Shown one piece after another: positions 28,710 through 38,770 of a stretch of DNA of 64,000 nt (the first letter of the stretch is position 1; each line of letters opens with the position of its first letter). Under the pieces are notes generated by a model. That model made no database searches and was not told the DNA's origin. It worked only from the letters and a program-made list of their open reading frames with translations. The translations under genes were made by a program, and so were the position numbers. This DNA comes from Cupriavidus taiwanensis (GTDB taxonomy: Bacteria; Pseudomonadota; Gammaproteobacteria; Burkholderiales; Burkholderiaceae): assembly GCF_900250115.1 (NCBI RefSeq), contig NZ_LT984803.1, forward strand, positions 558,001 through 622,000, written 5' to 3'.

Positions 28710-29222
28710 ATGCCCTTGCTTGAAGAACGCACCCTGACGCTGCCCGACGAAGCCGCCACCGCGCGCCTGGGCGCCGCGCTGGCCGCCGCCGTGCAGGCCA
28801 TGCCGCCGCGCACGGTGCATGTGCAGCTGTCCGGCGACCTGGGCGCCGGCAAGACCACGCTGTCGCGCGCCGTGCTGCGCGCGCTGGGCCATGCGGGCAA
28901 GGTCCGCAGCCCCACCTATACGCTGTGCGAGCCCTATGATGTCGCGCGCGCCGATGGTTCGCCGCTGACGGTCTACCACTTCGACCTGTACCGCTTTGCC
29001 GATCCCGAAGAGTGGCTCGACGCGGGCTTTCGCGACTGCTTCGCCGAACCGGCCTTCAACCTGGTCGAGTGGCCGGAAAAGGCCGGACGCCTGCTGGGGG
29101 AACCGGACCTGCACATGTTGCTCCAATCGGACATGGCCGGCGCCGATGACGCCGGCGAGCGGCGGAGCGCGACCTTGCGCGCCTATACTCCCACTGGACT
29201 TACCTTGCTGAACGCATGCTGA
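28710..29222 (+). CDS. tsaE: tRNA threonylcarbamoyladenosine biosynthesis ATPase TsaE
   Basis: TsaE is the small ATPase required with TsaB and TsaD for transfer of threonylcarbamoyl to A37 of tRNA. The 170 residues have the Walker A motif GDLGAGKTT at 42-50, then VRSPTYTLCEPYD, FDLYRFADPEEW and the LVEWPEKAG stretch. The start ATG at 28710 leaves only 16 bases to the divergent queG start. The stop overlaps the amiC start by 7 bases, so tsaE and amiC are co-transcribed, the arrangement seen in many proteobacteria. Confidence 0.94.
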   Translation: MPLLEERTLTLPDEAATARLGAALAAAVQAMPPRTVHVQLSGDLGAGKTTLSRAVLRALGHAGKVRSPTYTLCEPYDVARADGSPLTVYHFDLYRFADPEEWLDAGFRDCFAEPAFNLVEWPEKAGRLLGEPDLHMLLQSDMAGADDAGERRSATLRAYTPTGLTLLNAC

Positions 29223-30718
29223 TCAAGCGACTTGCCACCGACCGCCCCGATGGACCCGACGGCCTGCTGCAGGCGCGCCGCAAATGGATGGCGCAGGCAC
29301 TGAAGCTGGGCGCCGGCACCGCCGTGCTGACGCTGGCCGGTCCGCAGATCGCGTTCGGCGCCGGCATCGTCGCGGTGCGCGTGTGGCCGGCCGAGGACTA
29401 CACCCGCGTCACCATCGAATCCGATGCACCGCTGGCCGCGGTGCACCAGATGATCCGTGACCCCGACCGGCTGGTGGTCGACATCGACGGCCTCGACCTG
29501 TCGCCCACGCTGCGCGAACTGGTGGCCAAGATCGCTCCGAACGACCCGTATATCCAGACCGTGCGCGTCGGCCAGAACCGCCCGCGCGTGGTCCGCATGG
29601 TGTTCGACCTGAAGGAAAACGTGGCGCCGCAGGTGTTCACGCTGGCGCCGATCGGCAGCTACCGCAACCGGCTGGTGTTCGACCTGTACCCGGTCAACCC
29701 GCCCGACCCGCTGTGGAAGCTGGTGCGCGACACCGAGGAAAAGCAGCGCCGCTTTGCCACCTCGGACCCGGCGCCGGGCGCGGAAGGCATCGCCGGCGCC
29801 CCGGCCGGCGCCGAGGAAGACGCCATCGGCGCGCTGGTGCGCCGCTTCGACGAGAAGGGCGAGATGCCGCCCACCACCGCGCCGCTGCCGCCACCGGTGG
29901 CCGCGGCCCGGCCGAAGCCCTCGGCACCGCCGGTGCCAACCCCCAACGCCCCCGTGGTGCCGCCGGTCGCGCGCGACAATCCCACCGCCGAGCGACCGTT
30001 CAAGATGCGGCGCCTGCTGACCGTGGCGATCGACCCCGGGCATGGCGGCGAAGACCCTGGCGCGATCGGCGCGGCCGGCTCGCGTGAAAAAGACGTGGTG
30101 CTGCAGATCGCGCACCGGCTGCGCGCCAAGATCGACGCGCAGCCCAATATGCGCGCGATGATGACGCGCGACGCCGACTTCTTCGTGCCGCTCAATGTGC
30201 GCGTGCAGAAGGCGCGCCGCGTGCAGGCCGACCTGTTCGTGTCGATCCACGCCGACGCCTTCCTGTCGCCCGAGGCGCGCGGCGCGTCGGTGTTCGCGCT
30301 GTCCGAGCGCGGCGCGTCCAGCACGGCGGCGCGCTGGCTGGCCAACAAGGAAAACGCCTCCGACCTGATCGGCGGCGCCAACATGGGCAACAAGGATGCG
30401 CAGGTGGCGCGCGTGCTGCTGGACCTGTCGACCACCGCGCAGATCAACGACAGCCTGCTGGTGGGCAAGGCCGTGCTGGGCGAGATCGGCGGCATCAACA
30501 AGCTGCACAAGGCGCACGTGGAACAGGCCGGGTTTGCGGTGCTGAAGGCGCCGGATATCCCGTCGATCCTGATCGAGACCGCCTTCATCAGCAATCCGGA
30601 GGAAGAGCGCAAGCTCAACGACAACGCCCACCAGGAGCAGCTGGCCAATGCCATCCTGAAGGGCATCCGCGCTTACTTTGCGCGCAATCCGCCGCTGTCG
30701 AAGAATCCGTCCGTGTGA
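29216..30718 (+). CDS. amiC: N-acetylmuramoyl-L-alanine amidase, AmiC type
   Basis: A periplasmic zinc amidase that splits septal peptidoglycan during cell separation. The 500 residues have a Tat-like signal (ARRKWMAQALKLGAG at 20-34 before a hydrophobic stretch), an N-terminal AMIN domain (about 50-150) for peptidoglycan or septum targeting, a long Pro/Ala-rich linker (about 180-260) and the amidase_3 domain with zinc ligands H276 in DPGHGGEDPG and H345 in SIHADAF, plus IETAFISNPEEE near the end. It overlaps tsaE by 7 bases. Its downstream terminator has been split by an ISL3 element inserted 28 bases after the stop codon. Confidence 0.95.
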   Translation: MLIKRLATDRPDGPDGLLQARRKWMAQALKLGAGTAVLTLAGPQIAFGAGIVAVRVWPAEDYTRVTIESDAPLAAVHQMIRDPDRLVVDIDGLDLSPTLRELVAKIAPNDPYIQTVRVGQNRPRVVRMVFDLKENVAPQVFTLAPIGSYRNRLVFDLYPVNPPDPLWKLVRDTEEKQRRFATSDPAPGAEGIAGAPAGAEEDAIGALVRRFDEKGEMPPTTAPLPPPVAAARPKPSAPPVPTPNAPVVPPVARDNPTAERPFKMRRLLTVAIDPGHGGEDPGAIGAAGSREKDVVLQIAHRLRAKIDAQPNMRAMMTRDADFFVPLNVRVQKARRVQADLFVSIHADAFLSPEARGASVFALSERGASSTAARWLANKENASDLIGGANMGNKDAQVARVLLDLSTTAQINDSLLVGKAVLGEIGGINKLHKAHVEQAGFAVLKAPDIPSILIETAFISNPEEERKLNDNAHQEQLANAILKGIRAYFARNPPLSKNPSV

Positions 30719-30746
30719 TCCGTTGCCAAGCGACGGGCAAAAAAAA

Positions 30747-32044
30747 GGTTCATCGAGGAATTCCGGGGAAGGCTGCGCGGATTTTGAGGAAGAAGTATTC
30801 CTCGTCGCGATAGCCGTACGCGCGGCGCTTGATGACCTTGATGGTGTTGTTGATGCCTTCGACCACGCTGGTGTTCAATGGGTGGCGGCAGCGGGCCAAG
30901 ATGCCATGCCAGTAGCCTTGCAGGCGCTTCGCAAACAACTCCAGGGCAGGTATTCGGCTCTGCCGAGCCTGCTCGCACCATTGCTCCCAAGCTTTTTGCG
31001 CCCACGCCGGCGGCGGTAGAACCATAGCCGCTTTAGCTCGTCGCGCAACAGATAGACTGTCAGCAATGGCCGGTTCGCCTCCAGGACCATCCAGATGAAC
31101 CGCCTGGGGACGCTCAAGTTCTCCCGATTCCGCAGCAGTAGCCAGCGTGTGGACTTGAGCACCGTCTGGCCGGCCGATCGTGCCGCAGCTGATTGGCCTG
31201 ATCCACCCGTACTCGGTCGATGACCTCACGCCCGTACTTAGCTACCACGTGGAACAGGTCGAAGACCACCTCTGCTTGCGGGCAATGCGCCCGGATCTCC
31301 AACTCATACGCGGTCGTCATGTCGATGGCGACGGCCTCGATGCGCTGCGCAACGCCGGCGGGGAGCTGCTCAAAGAAGGCTCGGGCGGTCTCGCGTGAGC
31401 GCCCCTGTCCGATCCAGAGCACCTGCCGCCCAATGGGGTCGACTACCACCGTGGCATATCGATGCCCCTTGTGTAGCGCGAACTCATCCATGGCCAGGTA
31501 GCGGATATTGGACCAGTCCGGCTCGGCCACTGCCTCACGCAAGCGAGCCTTATCGATCGATTTAACTGTGTGCCAGCCCAGATCGTAGAAGGCCGCCACC
31601 GCCTGCACCGTACAGTGGCGCAACAAGTGGCCGCAAGCCTGGGCCAAGCGGGCCGTCACGCGTTGGTAGCGCCCAAGCCATTCCAGCCGCTCCAGCCTCG
31701 GACCGCCGCAACGGTCGCACCAAACGCGCCGGCGCGGCACGTGCAGTACGACCCGATACTCGAACAGCGGAAGGTCCCGGACTCGCCTGACCACTGTCTC
31801 ATGCACCTGATGGCAGCGCGCGCCACACTCCTCGCAATGCATGACCTTGCTGACCGGCTTCAAGTACAACGACAGCGTACGGCTCTCTCCCTCCGGCCAT
31901 TCCACGCGCTCCAGCCGGTAGCCCTTCCAGCAACCCAGTGCTTGCAGCGTCTTGCGATCCAGCACACATCCCCCTGATACCTGAAGAAACAGACATCAGC
32001 ATACAAAATGTGCTCTTTCGGGCCACGGTTTTCTGCGAAGAACC
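30747..32044 (-). mobile_element. ISL3-family insertion sequence, complete ends, inactivated transposase
   Basis: A 1298-bp element bounded by imperfect 22-bp terminal inverted repeats: left end begins GGTTCATCGAGGAATTCCGG, right end reads inward GGTTCTTCGCAGAAAACCGT; 16 of 22 positions match. Both ends are flanked by eight A residues (30739-30746 and 32045-32052), consistent with the 8-bp target duplication typical of ISL3. The target was the A-tract of a bidirectional terminator between amiC and the BASS-family gene. One transposase gene, read on the minus strand, fills the element and carries two frameshifts. Confidence 0.88.
30750..31965 (-). pseudogene. ISL3-family DDE transposase, two single-base frameshifts
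   Basis: The gene starts MLDRKTLQALGCWKGYRLER and has the N-terminal ISL3 zinc ribbon (CEECGARC, CDRCGG), then DDE residues in LAMDEFALHKGH, VAIDMTTAYELEI and VVEGINNTIKVIKRRAYGYR. The frame breaks twice. Near 31161-31166 the protein after HDRPARR continues in another frame as LKSTRWLLLRNREN. Near 31010-31016 it moves again from LKRLWFYRR to PAWAQKAWEQWC. Each break is explained by one missing base, and 1216 bases plus two is exactly 406 codons. The stop overlaps the left inverted repeat. The element should therefore not move by itself. Confidence 0.88.
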
Positions 32045-32076
32045 AAAAAAAAACCGGGGCATGCCCCGGTTTTTTT
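32045..32076. terminator. bidirectional rho-independent terminator, interrupted upstream by the IS
   Basis: A perfect 18-bp palindrome ACCGGGGCATGCCCCGGT (32053-32070) has an A-run before it and six T after it, so it can end transcription on either strand. It serves the BASS-family gene ending at 32090 and, before the IS entered its A-tract, also amiC. Confidence 0.88.
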
Positions 32077-32089
32077 ATGGCGGCGCGCT

Positions 32090-33115
32090 TCAGGCGCGCG
32101 CCGTGGCCTGGTCCTCCAGCAAGGCATCGCGGTTGGCATAGCGCGATGCGATCACCGAGCAGACGATCAGCTGCAGCTGGTGATAGACCATCAGCGGCAG
32201 CACCAGCAAGCCCAGCGCCGGATGGCCGGCAAACAGGATCTTGGCCATCGGGATGCCGTTGGCCAGGCTCTTCTTCGAGCCGCAGAACACCGCGGTGATT
32301 TCGTCCTCGACGGAAAAACGCAGGCGGCGCGCGGTCAGCGTGGTGAAGCCCAGCACCACGAACAGCAGCACCGCGGCGATCCCCATCACGGCGCCGATGG
32401 TCTGCCACTGGTACTCATGCCACAGGCCTTCGGCGGTGGCGTCGCAAAACGAGGAGTAGACGATCAGCACGATCACGCCGCGGTCGATCTTGTTGGTGAT
32501 GTGCTTCTTCCTGGCGAGCCAGCTGCCGATCAGCGGACGCAGCAGCTGGCCCAGCGCGAACGGCAGCAGCAGCTGCAGCGCCACGCCGGTCAGCGCCTTG
32601 CCCAGCGGCATCGAGGCGCCGCTGGCGCTGATCACCAGCCCCATCAGCAGTGGCGTCACCAGCATGCCGATCAGGCCCGAGATGGTGGCGTTGAAGATCG
32701 CGCCCGAGACATTGCCGCGCGCCATCGAGGTCATTGCCACCGACGACGACACCGTGGACGGCAGCGCGCACAGGAAGAACACGCCCAGCAGCAGGTCGGC
32801 CGGCAGCGTATTGCGCAGCGACAGCATCAGCAGCGCGCCCACCACCGGGAACACCACGTAGGTGAAGACCTGCACGAACACGTGCAGGCGCCAGTGCTTG
32901 GCGCCCGCCACCAGCTTGTCGCGCGACAGCGCCGCGCCGTGCAGGAAGAACACCAGCGCCACGCCCAGGCTGGTCACCACGCCGAGGTGCAGCGGGCCGT
33001 CGCCGGTGCCGAGCTCGGGCGCCGCCAGCGCGATGGCGATGGCGGTCAGCATGACGAGCACAAAGCCGTCGATCAGGTCATAGAGCTTCTTGAGATTGCG
33101 GACAATACGGGACAT
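32090..33115 (-). CDS. bile acid:sodium symporter (BASS/SBF-like, YfeH type) family transporter
   Basis: An inner-membrane carrier of the BASS superfamily. The 341 residues form about ten hydrophobic helices. Characteristic are GVALVFFLHGAALSR (51-65), FFLCALPSTVSSSVAMTS in the crossover region and the C-terminal TAVFCGSKKSLANGIPMAK, typical of the YfeH/SBF-like branch. Substrates of this branch are mostly unknown; organic acids are likely. A LysR gene is divergent across 104 bp with paired TAGAAT/ATTC motifs, so it probably controls this carrier. Confidence 0.9.
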   Translation of the reverse strand: MSRIVRNLKKLYDLIDGFVLVMLTAIAIALAAPELGTGDGPLHLGVVTSLGVALVFFLHGAALSRDKLVAGAKHWRLHVFVQVFTYVVFPVVGALLMLSLRNTLPADLLLGVFFLCALPSTVSSSVAMTSMARGNVSGAIFNATISGLIGMLVTPLLMGLVISASGASMPLGKALTGVALQLLLPFALGQLLRPLIGSWLARKKHITNKIDRGVIVLIVYSSFCDATAEGLWHEYQWQTIGAVMGIAAVLLFVVLGFTTLTARRLRFSVEDEITAVFCGSKKSLANGIPMAKILFAGHPALGLLVLPLMVYHQLQLIVCSVIASRYANRDALLEDQATARA

Positions 33116-33175
33116 GACTGCGGGTGAAATCCTGCGGTGTTAGGGTTTTGCCTAGTATTGGACGCCACCCGGGTC

Positions 33176-33200
33176 TAGAATGCAAATTCATTTATAGAAT
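33176..33200. promoter_or_regulatory. candidate LysR-box in BASS / LysR divergent region
   Basis: The stretch TAGAATGCAAATTCATTTAT then AGAAT contains ATTC-N7-GAAT (33186-33200), which fits a T-N11-A LysR box, and a second GAAT-N4-ATTC just upstream (33178-33189). It lies 20 bases before the LysR start codon and about 60 bases from the BASS gene start. Confidence 0.45.
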
Positions 33201-33219
33201 CTATTTATCCGCTTGTTGC

Positions 33220-34137
33220 ATGAATTACACATTGCGCCAGCTGCGCGTGTTCCTGGCGGTGGCCAGCAGCGGTGGCTTCAGCCGCGCCGCGGACGCGGTC
33301 GGACTGACCCAGCCGGCGGTCAGCCGAGGCGTCGCCGAACTGGAAGACGCGCTCGGCGTGCGCCTGCTGGACCGCACCACGCGCGAAGTGGTCCTGACCG
33401 AAGCCGGCCATGCGCTGGCACCCGCGCTGGAACGCCTGCTCGGGCAACTGGACGACACCCTCGAGGAAACCCGGCAGCTCGGTGAGCGCTATCGCGGCCG
33501 TGTGGTGATAGCCGGCGCGCCGACGATCTCCGCCCGGCTGATGCCGCTCTACGTGGCCGCCTGCGCCGCGCAATATCCGGAAATCCGCCTGACCGTGCGC
33601 GACAACGTCCAGGCGGACGGGCTGGAGCAGGTCCGCGCCGGCGCGGTGGACTTCGGCGTGCTGATCGATCCGCTGGTGCGTGACGGCTTGCTGGTGGAGC
33701 CGGTGGCGACCGACCCGTTCTGCTTCGTTTGCCGGCGCGACCATCCACTGGCGCAGGCGGAAGCGGTGCCGTGGTCGGCGCTGCATGGGATGCGGCTGGT
33801 GCTGCTGGACTTTGCCTCGGGCAGCCGGCCGCTGATCGACCGCGTGTTCGGCCGCCATGGCGTGGTGCCGCGCGTGGTGCAGGAACTGGGCCATTCGGCC
33901 AGCGTGTTCGGCATGGTCGAGGCCGGCATCGGCGCGTCGGTGCTGCCGTCGTTTTCGCTGCCGCTGCCGGCGGCGTCGCCGCTGGTCTGGCGCCCGCTGG
34001 TGCCGCGCGAGGAGCGCAGCATCGTCATGGTGCGGCGCGAGGACCGCTCCCTGTCGCCGGCCGCGGCGGCGGTGTGGGAACTGGTGCGGCGCCTGACCGT
34101 GCGGGCCGAGGCGCCAACCATCAGCGCCGCGGCCTGA
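33220..34137 (+). CDS. LysR family transcriptional regulator
   Basis: A 305-residue LysR-type regulator. The helix-turn-helix is at about 3-62 (LRQLRVFLAVASSGGFSRAA, then VGLTQPAVSRGVAELEDALG), followed by the effector-binding domain from about 90. The ATG at 33220 (MNYTLRQL) was chosen over an upstream in-frame start because it places the helix-turn-helix at the normal position. Divergent from the BASS-family carrier and probably its regulator; ligand unknown. Confidence 0.92.
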   Translation: MNYTLRQLRVFLAVASSGGFSRAADAVGLTQPAVSRGVAELEDALGVRLLDRTTREVVLTEAGHALAPALERLLGQLDDTLEETRQLGERYRGRVVIAGAPTISARLMPLYVAACAAQYPEIRLTVRDNVQADGLEQVRAGAVDFGVLIDPLVRDGLLVEPVATDPFCFVCRRDHPLAQAEAVPWSALHGMRLVLLDFASGSRPLIDRVFGRHGVVPRVVQELGHSASVFGMVEAGIGASVLPSFSLPLPAASPLVWRPLVPREERSIVMVRREDRSLSPAAAAVWELVRRLTVRAEAPTISAAA

Positions 34138-34161
34138 AGCGCCTGCGCCCGGCCCGTCCGC

Positions 34162-34941
34162 TCAGCGCGCGGTGACCATCACCGCTTCCAGCTCGAAACT
34201 GCCGTCTGCCTGCACGCGATAGTGCTGGCGCACTTCCGCGGGCGCCACCTGCCACAGATGCCGGATCGCGGCCACCGCCAGCGCCGGCGTGCGCATGCGC
34301 TGCACCCAGCTGTCGAACTCGATGCCGATGCGCCAGATGTCGGATACGGCAATCGCATCCGCGGCAAAGCCCGCGGCTTCGAACATCACGCGCCAGCCCG
34401 CCGGGGTGTAGTCGCGTACGTGCGAGGGATCGCGCAGCAGTTCGACCGATTGCAGCCAGGTATCGCGCAGCGGGTCCGGCGCGCCGGCGATGTCGATCAG
34501 CACCACCTTGCCGCCGGGCTTGAGCACGCGGCGGATTTCGGCCAGCGCGGCCGGCACGTCGCGCCAGTGGTGCGCGCTCATGCGCGACACCACCGCGCAG
34601 AAGCTGCCATCGTCGAACGGCAGTTGCTCGGCCGCGCCCTGGCGGGTGCGCACGTGGTCCAGCCCGCGCTCGCGCGCCGCGGCCTCGACCACCGCGAGCA
34701 TGTCGGCCGACAAATCGCAGGCGGTCACCTCGCCCGCCACCGCGGCGGCGGCAAAGCTGGCATGGCCGGCGCCACAGCCCAGGTCGAGCACGCGGCTGCG
34801 CGCGCGCTTGGCCACGGGAATCAGCGCGGCCAGTTCGTCCTTCAGTTGCTGCAGGTCGGCGCCGCTGGCATGGACCGCGCTGGTGAGATAGGCGCTGGCG
34901 CTGGCGCCGAACTGGGCGGCGACGAGTTCCTGTTGCTGCAT
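34162..34941 (-). CDS. class I SAM-dependent methyltransferase (UbiE/Methyltransf_11 type)
   Basis: A cytosolic Rossmann-fold methyltransferase of 259 residues. SAM-binding motif I is VLDLGCGAGHASFAAA near residue 50, motif II lies around GAAEQLPFDDGSFCAVVSR near 105, and motif III is LKPGGKVVLIDI near 140. The start at 34941 (MQQQELVA) follows an AGGAG site. The small-molecule acceptor cannot be read; the late part resembles enzymes acting on small acids or quinones. A MmyB-type regulator is divergent from it across 156 bp and probably controls it. Confidence 0.88.
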   Translation of the reverse strand: MQQQELVAAQFGASASAYLTSAVHASGADLQQLKDELAALIPVAKRARSRVLDLGCGAGHASFAAAAVAGEVTACDLSADMLAVVEAAARERGLDHVRTRQGAAEQLPFDDGSFCAVVSRMSAHHWRDVPAALAEIRRVLKPGGKVVLIDIAGAPDPLRDTWLQSVELLRDPSHVRDYTPAGWRVMFEAAGFAADAIAVSDIWRIGIEFDSWVQRMRTPALAVAAIRHLWQVAPAEVRQHYRVQADGSFELEAVMVTAR

Positions 34942-35051
34942 GGTGCTGGGCTCCTGGGGGCCGCGGCCGAGCCGGGTCGGGCGGCGTTGTGGTCGGGGAG
35001 GGGACTTGCCCGCGAGGCGGGTTCGGCATACTGTAGGCGGGCCGTTTTCCC

Positions 35052-35083
35052 GGTACAAGTCACCGCTTTATCCTGGTATAAAC
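35052..35083. promoter_or_regulatory. direct repeat in methyltransferase / regulator divergent region
   Basis: GGTACAAGT (35052-35060) and GGTATAAAC (35075-35083) are near-identical 9-mers with 23 bases between their starts, about two helical turns. The second contains TATAAA, a possible -10 for the regulator gene starting at 35098. This may be the operator of the divergent MmyB-type regulator. Confidence 0.3.
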
Positions 35084-35097
35084 GCCACCAGCCTGCC

Positions 35098-35919
35098 ATG
35101 CCGCCACTCGCCCCGCCTGCCACCCCTCCTGCCGCCGCGCGATCCCCGCCCGCATCGCGCGAAGCCGTGCTCGGCGCCTTCCTGCGCGCGCACCGCGAAC
35201 GCCTGGCGCCGGCGGACGTGGGGCTGGCGCCCGGCCAGCGCCGCCGCACCCCCGGCCTGCGCCGCGAGGAGGTGGCGCAGCTGGCAGGACTGAGCACAAC
35301 CTGGGTCACGTGGCTGGAGCAGGGCCGGCCGGTGGCGCTGTCGGCGCGCGCGCTGGCCAGCCTCGCCGCGGCGCTGCGGCTGTCGCGCGCCGAGCGCGCC
35401 TACCTGTTCGAGCTGGCCGGCCGGCGCGATCCGCACCACGCTGGCGGCGAGCCGGTGCCAGCCGCGGTGCTGGCCAGCGTGCATGCCATCGACGGGCCGG
35501 CTTACCTGCTCGATCGCCAATGGACCGCGCTGGCCTGGAACGCCTCGGCCGCGGACCTGTTCACCGGCTGGCTCGACGCCGCCGCCACCGAGCGCAACCT
35601 GCTGCGCGCGATGTTCCTGTCGCCGGCGCTGCAGGCACTGGTGCAGGACTGGCCGCACCGCGCCGCGCGCCTGGTGGCCGAATTCCGAGCGCACAGCATC
35701 CGCCATGCCGAAGCGGCACCGACGCGGGCGTTGATCGAGGGATTGATGGCGGAGAGCGCGGACTTCCGCGCCGCCTGGCTGTCGCAGGACGTGGAAGAGC
35801 GCGAGGGCGGGCGCCGCGGCTTTCGCCATCCGCGCCAGGGCGCGCTGCAATTCGAGCAGCTGACGCTGGTGCCGGCGGCGGCGCCGGGGCTGATGCTGGT
35901 GATGCTGCTGCCCGGCTGA
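35098..35919 (+). CDS. helix-turn-helix regulator with MmyB-like ligand-binding domain
   Basis: A 273-residue regulator with an N-terminal XRE helix-turn-helix (about 23-95; LRREEVAQLAGLSTTWVTWL marks the recognition region) and a C-terminal MmyB-like PAS-type ligand domain (about 110-270; PAYLLDRQWTALAWNASAAD and RHPRQGALQFEQLTL are typical). Such proteins bind fatty-acid-like ligands in the solved example and often control a divergent oxidoreductase or methyltransferase gene, here the methyltransferase at 34162. The short alanine/proline-rich N-terminus before the helix-turn-helix makes the exact start less certain. Confidence 0.9.
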   Translation: MPPLAPPATPPAAARSPPASREAVLGAFLRAHRERLAPADVGLAPGQRRRTPGLRREEVAQLAGLSTTWVTWLEQGRPVALSARALASLAAALRLSRAERAYLFELAGRRDPHHAGGEPVPAAVLASVHAIDGPAYLLDRQWTALAWNASAADLFTGWLDAAATERNLLRAMFLSPALQALVQDWPHRAARLVAEFRAHSIRHAEAAPTRALIEGLMAESADFRAAWLSQDVEEREGGRRGFRHPRQGALQFEQLTLVPAAAPGLMLVMLLPG

Positions 35920-35937
35920 GCGGGCAGCAGCCTGGGC

Positions 35938-36696
<759 letters not shown>

Positions 36697-36721
36697 GATG
36701 GGGTCTCCTCGCTCTGGTTTC

Positions 36722-36735
36722 CGTTTACGTAAACG
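36722..36735. promoter_or_regulatory. palindromic operator CGTTTACGTAAACG upstream of SDR gene
   Basis: A perfect 14-bp palindrome 26 bases before the SDR start, within an A/T-rich patch. Sequences built on TTTACGT-ACGTAAA are known targets of MerR-type LiuR and some TetR-type regulators of acyl-CoA degradation genes in proteobacteria; that fits the predicted role of the SDR. No such regulator gene is in the window. Confidence 0.55.
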
Positions 36736-36841
36736 TTAAGCATTGTACGGAGGCAGGGCCGATGTGCAAGGGGCCGACGCGCGCAAATCGGGGGGTGGCG
36801 GTGCTTAAGCGCCGAGCACGCGGCCGCAACCGCGCCAGCAT

Positions 36842-36868
36842 AAAAAAAAGCGGCCGGGAGGCCGCTTT
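36842..36868 (-). terminator. rho-independent terminator of adk
   Basis: On the minus strand AAAGCGGCC and GGCCGCTTT arms (36847-36855, 36860-36868) enclose four bases and run into a T-tract. It begins 22 bases after the adk stop codon. Confidence 0.88.
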
Positions 36869-36890
36869 CCTTGCCGGTGCACGCCGAGCC

Positions 36891-37556
<666 letters not shown>

Positions 37557-37949
37557 TTACGGGTCCTCAGAGTTTTTAATCCGGTATGGCGGAGAGATCA
37601 GAAGGAGGGTAACGCCGTAACTTGACGCGAGACTGACTGCGGTCCCGTTGCGTGCTGACTGCGTTCAGCGCGGGCACGGCTCAGGCGTACCCCCGCGTAC
37701 GGCCGGCGGCGGCTGCCAGGTGGATGGCGGCGCGGCGCACCGGACGGGCTCACTCTTTATCTCCCCACCGAGCCTTGGCCGGCGGCGCGATTGCTCGTGC
37801 CAGCGGGGCGGCTCTGTATCGGCAAGCATTATGCCATGAGGCAGCGGGGATTCGGCCCGAAATCGGCCCCCCGGTTCAGGTTGCAGCAGAATCGACCTGA
37901 GCGGGCAGGCGCTCGCGCGGCCGCCATGCCCGCGCCGACGGGGTGCCGC
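37557..37949. other. 393-bp intergenic stretch between adk and kdsB, no gene seen
   Basis: Short open frames here are without family resemblance, good start sites or conserved-looking composition. The stretch must hold the adk promoter next to 37557; I could not pick a convincing -35/-10 pair. No strong hairpin follows the kdsB stop codon. Confidence 0.6.
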
Positions 37950-38759
37950 TCAGGGCCCTTCCTGGGCCATCGACTGCGCCCACAGCACGCGTACGCGTTC
38001 GAGGTCGGCCTGGGTGTCGACGCCGGGCGCGGGCGCGGCCCCGGTCTGCATCACCGCGATGCGCTCGCCATGCCACATGGCGCGCAGCTGCTCCAGCGCC
38101 TCGGTCTGTTCCAGCGGCGCCGCCGCCAGCGTCGGGAAGCGGCGCAGGAACCCGGCGCGATAGGCATACAGGCCGATATGGCGCAGCACCGGCATGGCCG
38201 GCAGCGGCACCTGCGCCAGCGCGGCGGGCACGGCCGGCACGCCGGACCAGGCGTCGCGCGCCCACGGAATCGGCGCGCGCGAGAAATACAGCGCGCGGCC
38301 GGCGGCGTCGCACACCACCTTGACCACGTTGGGATTGAACACTTCGGCGCTGTCGTGCAGCGGATGGGCCGCGGTGGCGATGGCGCAGTCCGCGTGGTGC
38401 GCAAGGTGCAGCGCCACTGCGTCGATCAGCGCCGGCTCGATCAGCGGCTCGTCGCCCTGCACGTTGACGACGATGGCGTCATCGGCCAGGCCCAGTTGCG
38501 CGGCCACCTCGGACAGGCGGTCGGTGCCGGAGGGGTGGTCGGCGCGGGTCAGCACGGCTTCGATGCCGTGCGCGGCGCAGGCCTGCGCCACCGCCGGCGC
38601 ATCGGTGGCGACCACGGTGCGCTGCGCCGACGACGCGTGCGCGCGTTCGGCCACGCGCACCACCATCGGGCGCCCGCCGATATCGGCCAGGGGCTTGTCG
38701 GGCAGGCGGGTCGAGGCCAGCCGTGCGGGAATGACGACGGTAAAGGCGGGCAGGGTCAT
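37950..38759 (-). CDS. kdsB: 3-deoxy-manno-octulosonate cytidylyltransferase
   Basis: KdsB activates Kdo as CMP-Kdo for lipopolysaccharide core synthesis; cytosolic. The 269 residues start [20 protein letters not shown], the nucleotide-binding signature, and include [11 protein letters not shown] at about 100 and the [11 protein letters not shown] stretch near 180. The start at 38759 gives the usual length. It is 11 bases downstream of the Trm112-like gene, which itself overlaps lpxK, so the three envelope/translation genes form one operon read on the minus strand. Confidence 0.96.
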   Translation of the reverse strand: MTLPAFTVVIPARLASTRLPDKPLADIGGRPMVVRVAERAHASSAQRTVVATDAPAVAQACAAHGIEAVLTRADHPSGTDRLSEVAAQLGLADDAIVVNVQGDEPLIEPALIDAVALHLAHHADCAIATAAHPLHDSAEVFNPNVVKVVCDAAGRALYFSRAPIPWARDAWSGVPAVPAALAQVPLPAMPVLRHIGLYAYRAGFLRRFPTLAAAPLEQTEALEQLRAMWHGERIAVMQTGAAPAPGVDTQADLERVRVLWAQSMAQEGP

Positions 38760-38770
38760 GGCCGCGCTGC

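Noticed and set aside
31010..31170. Programmed ribosomal frameshifting in the ISL3 transposase
   Set aside because: Two separate one-base losses without slippery heptamers; the ISL3 family normally has a single uninterrupted transposase. Decay or sequencing error is simpler.
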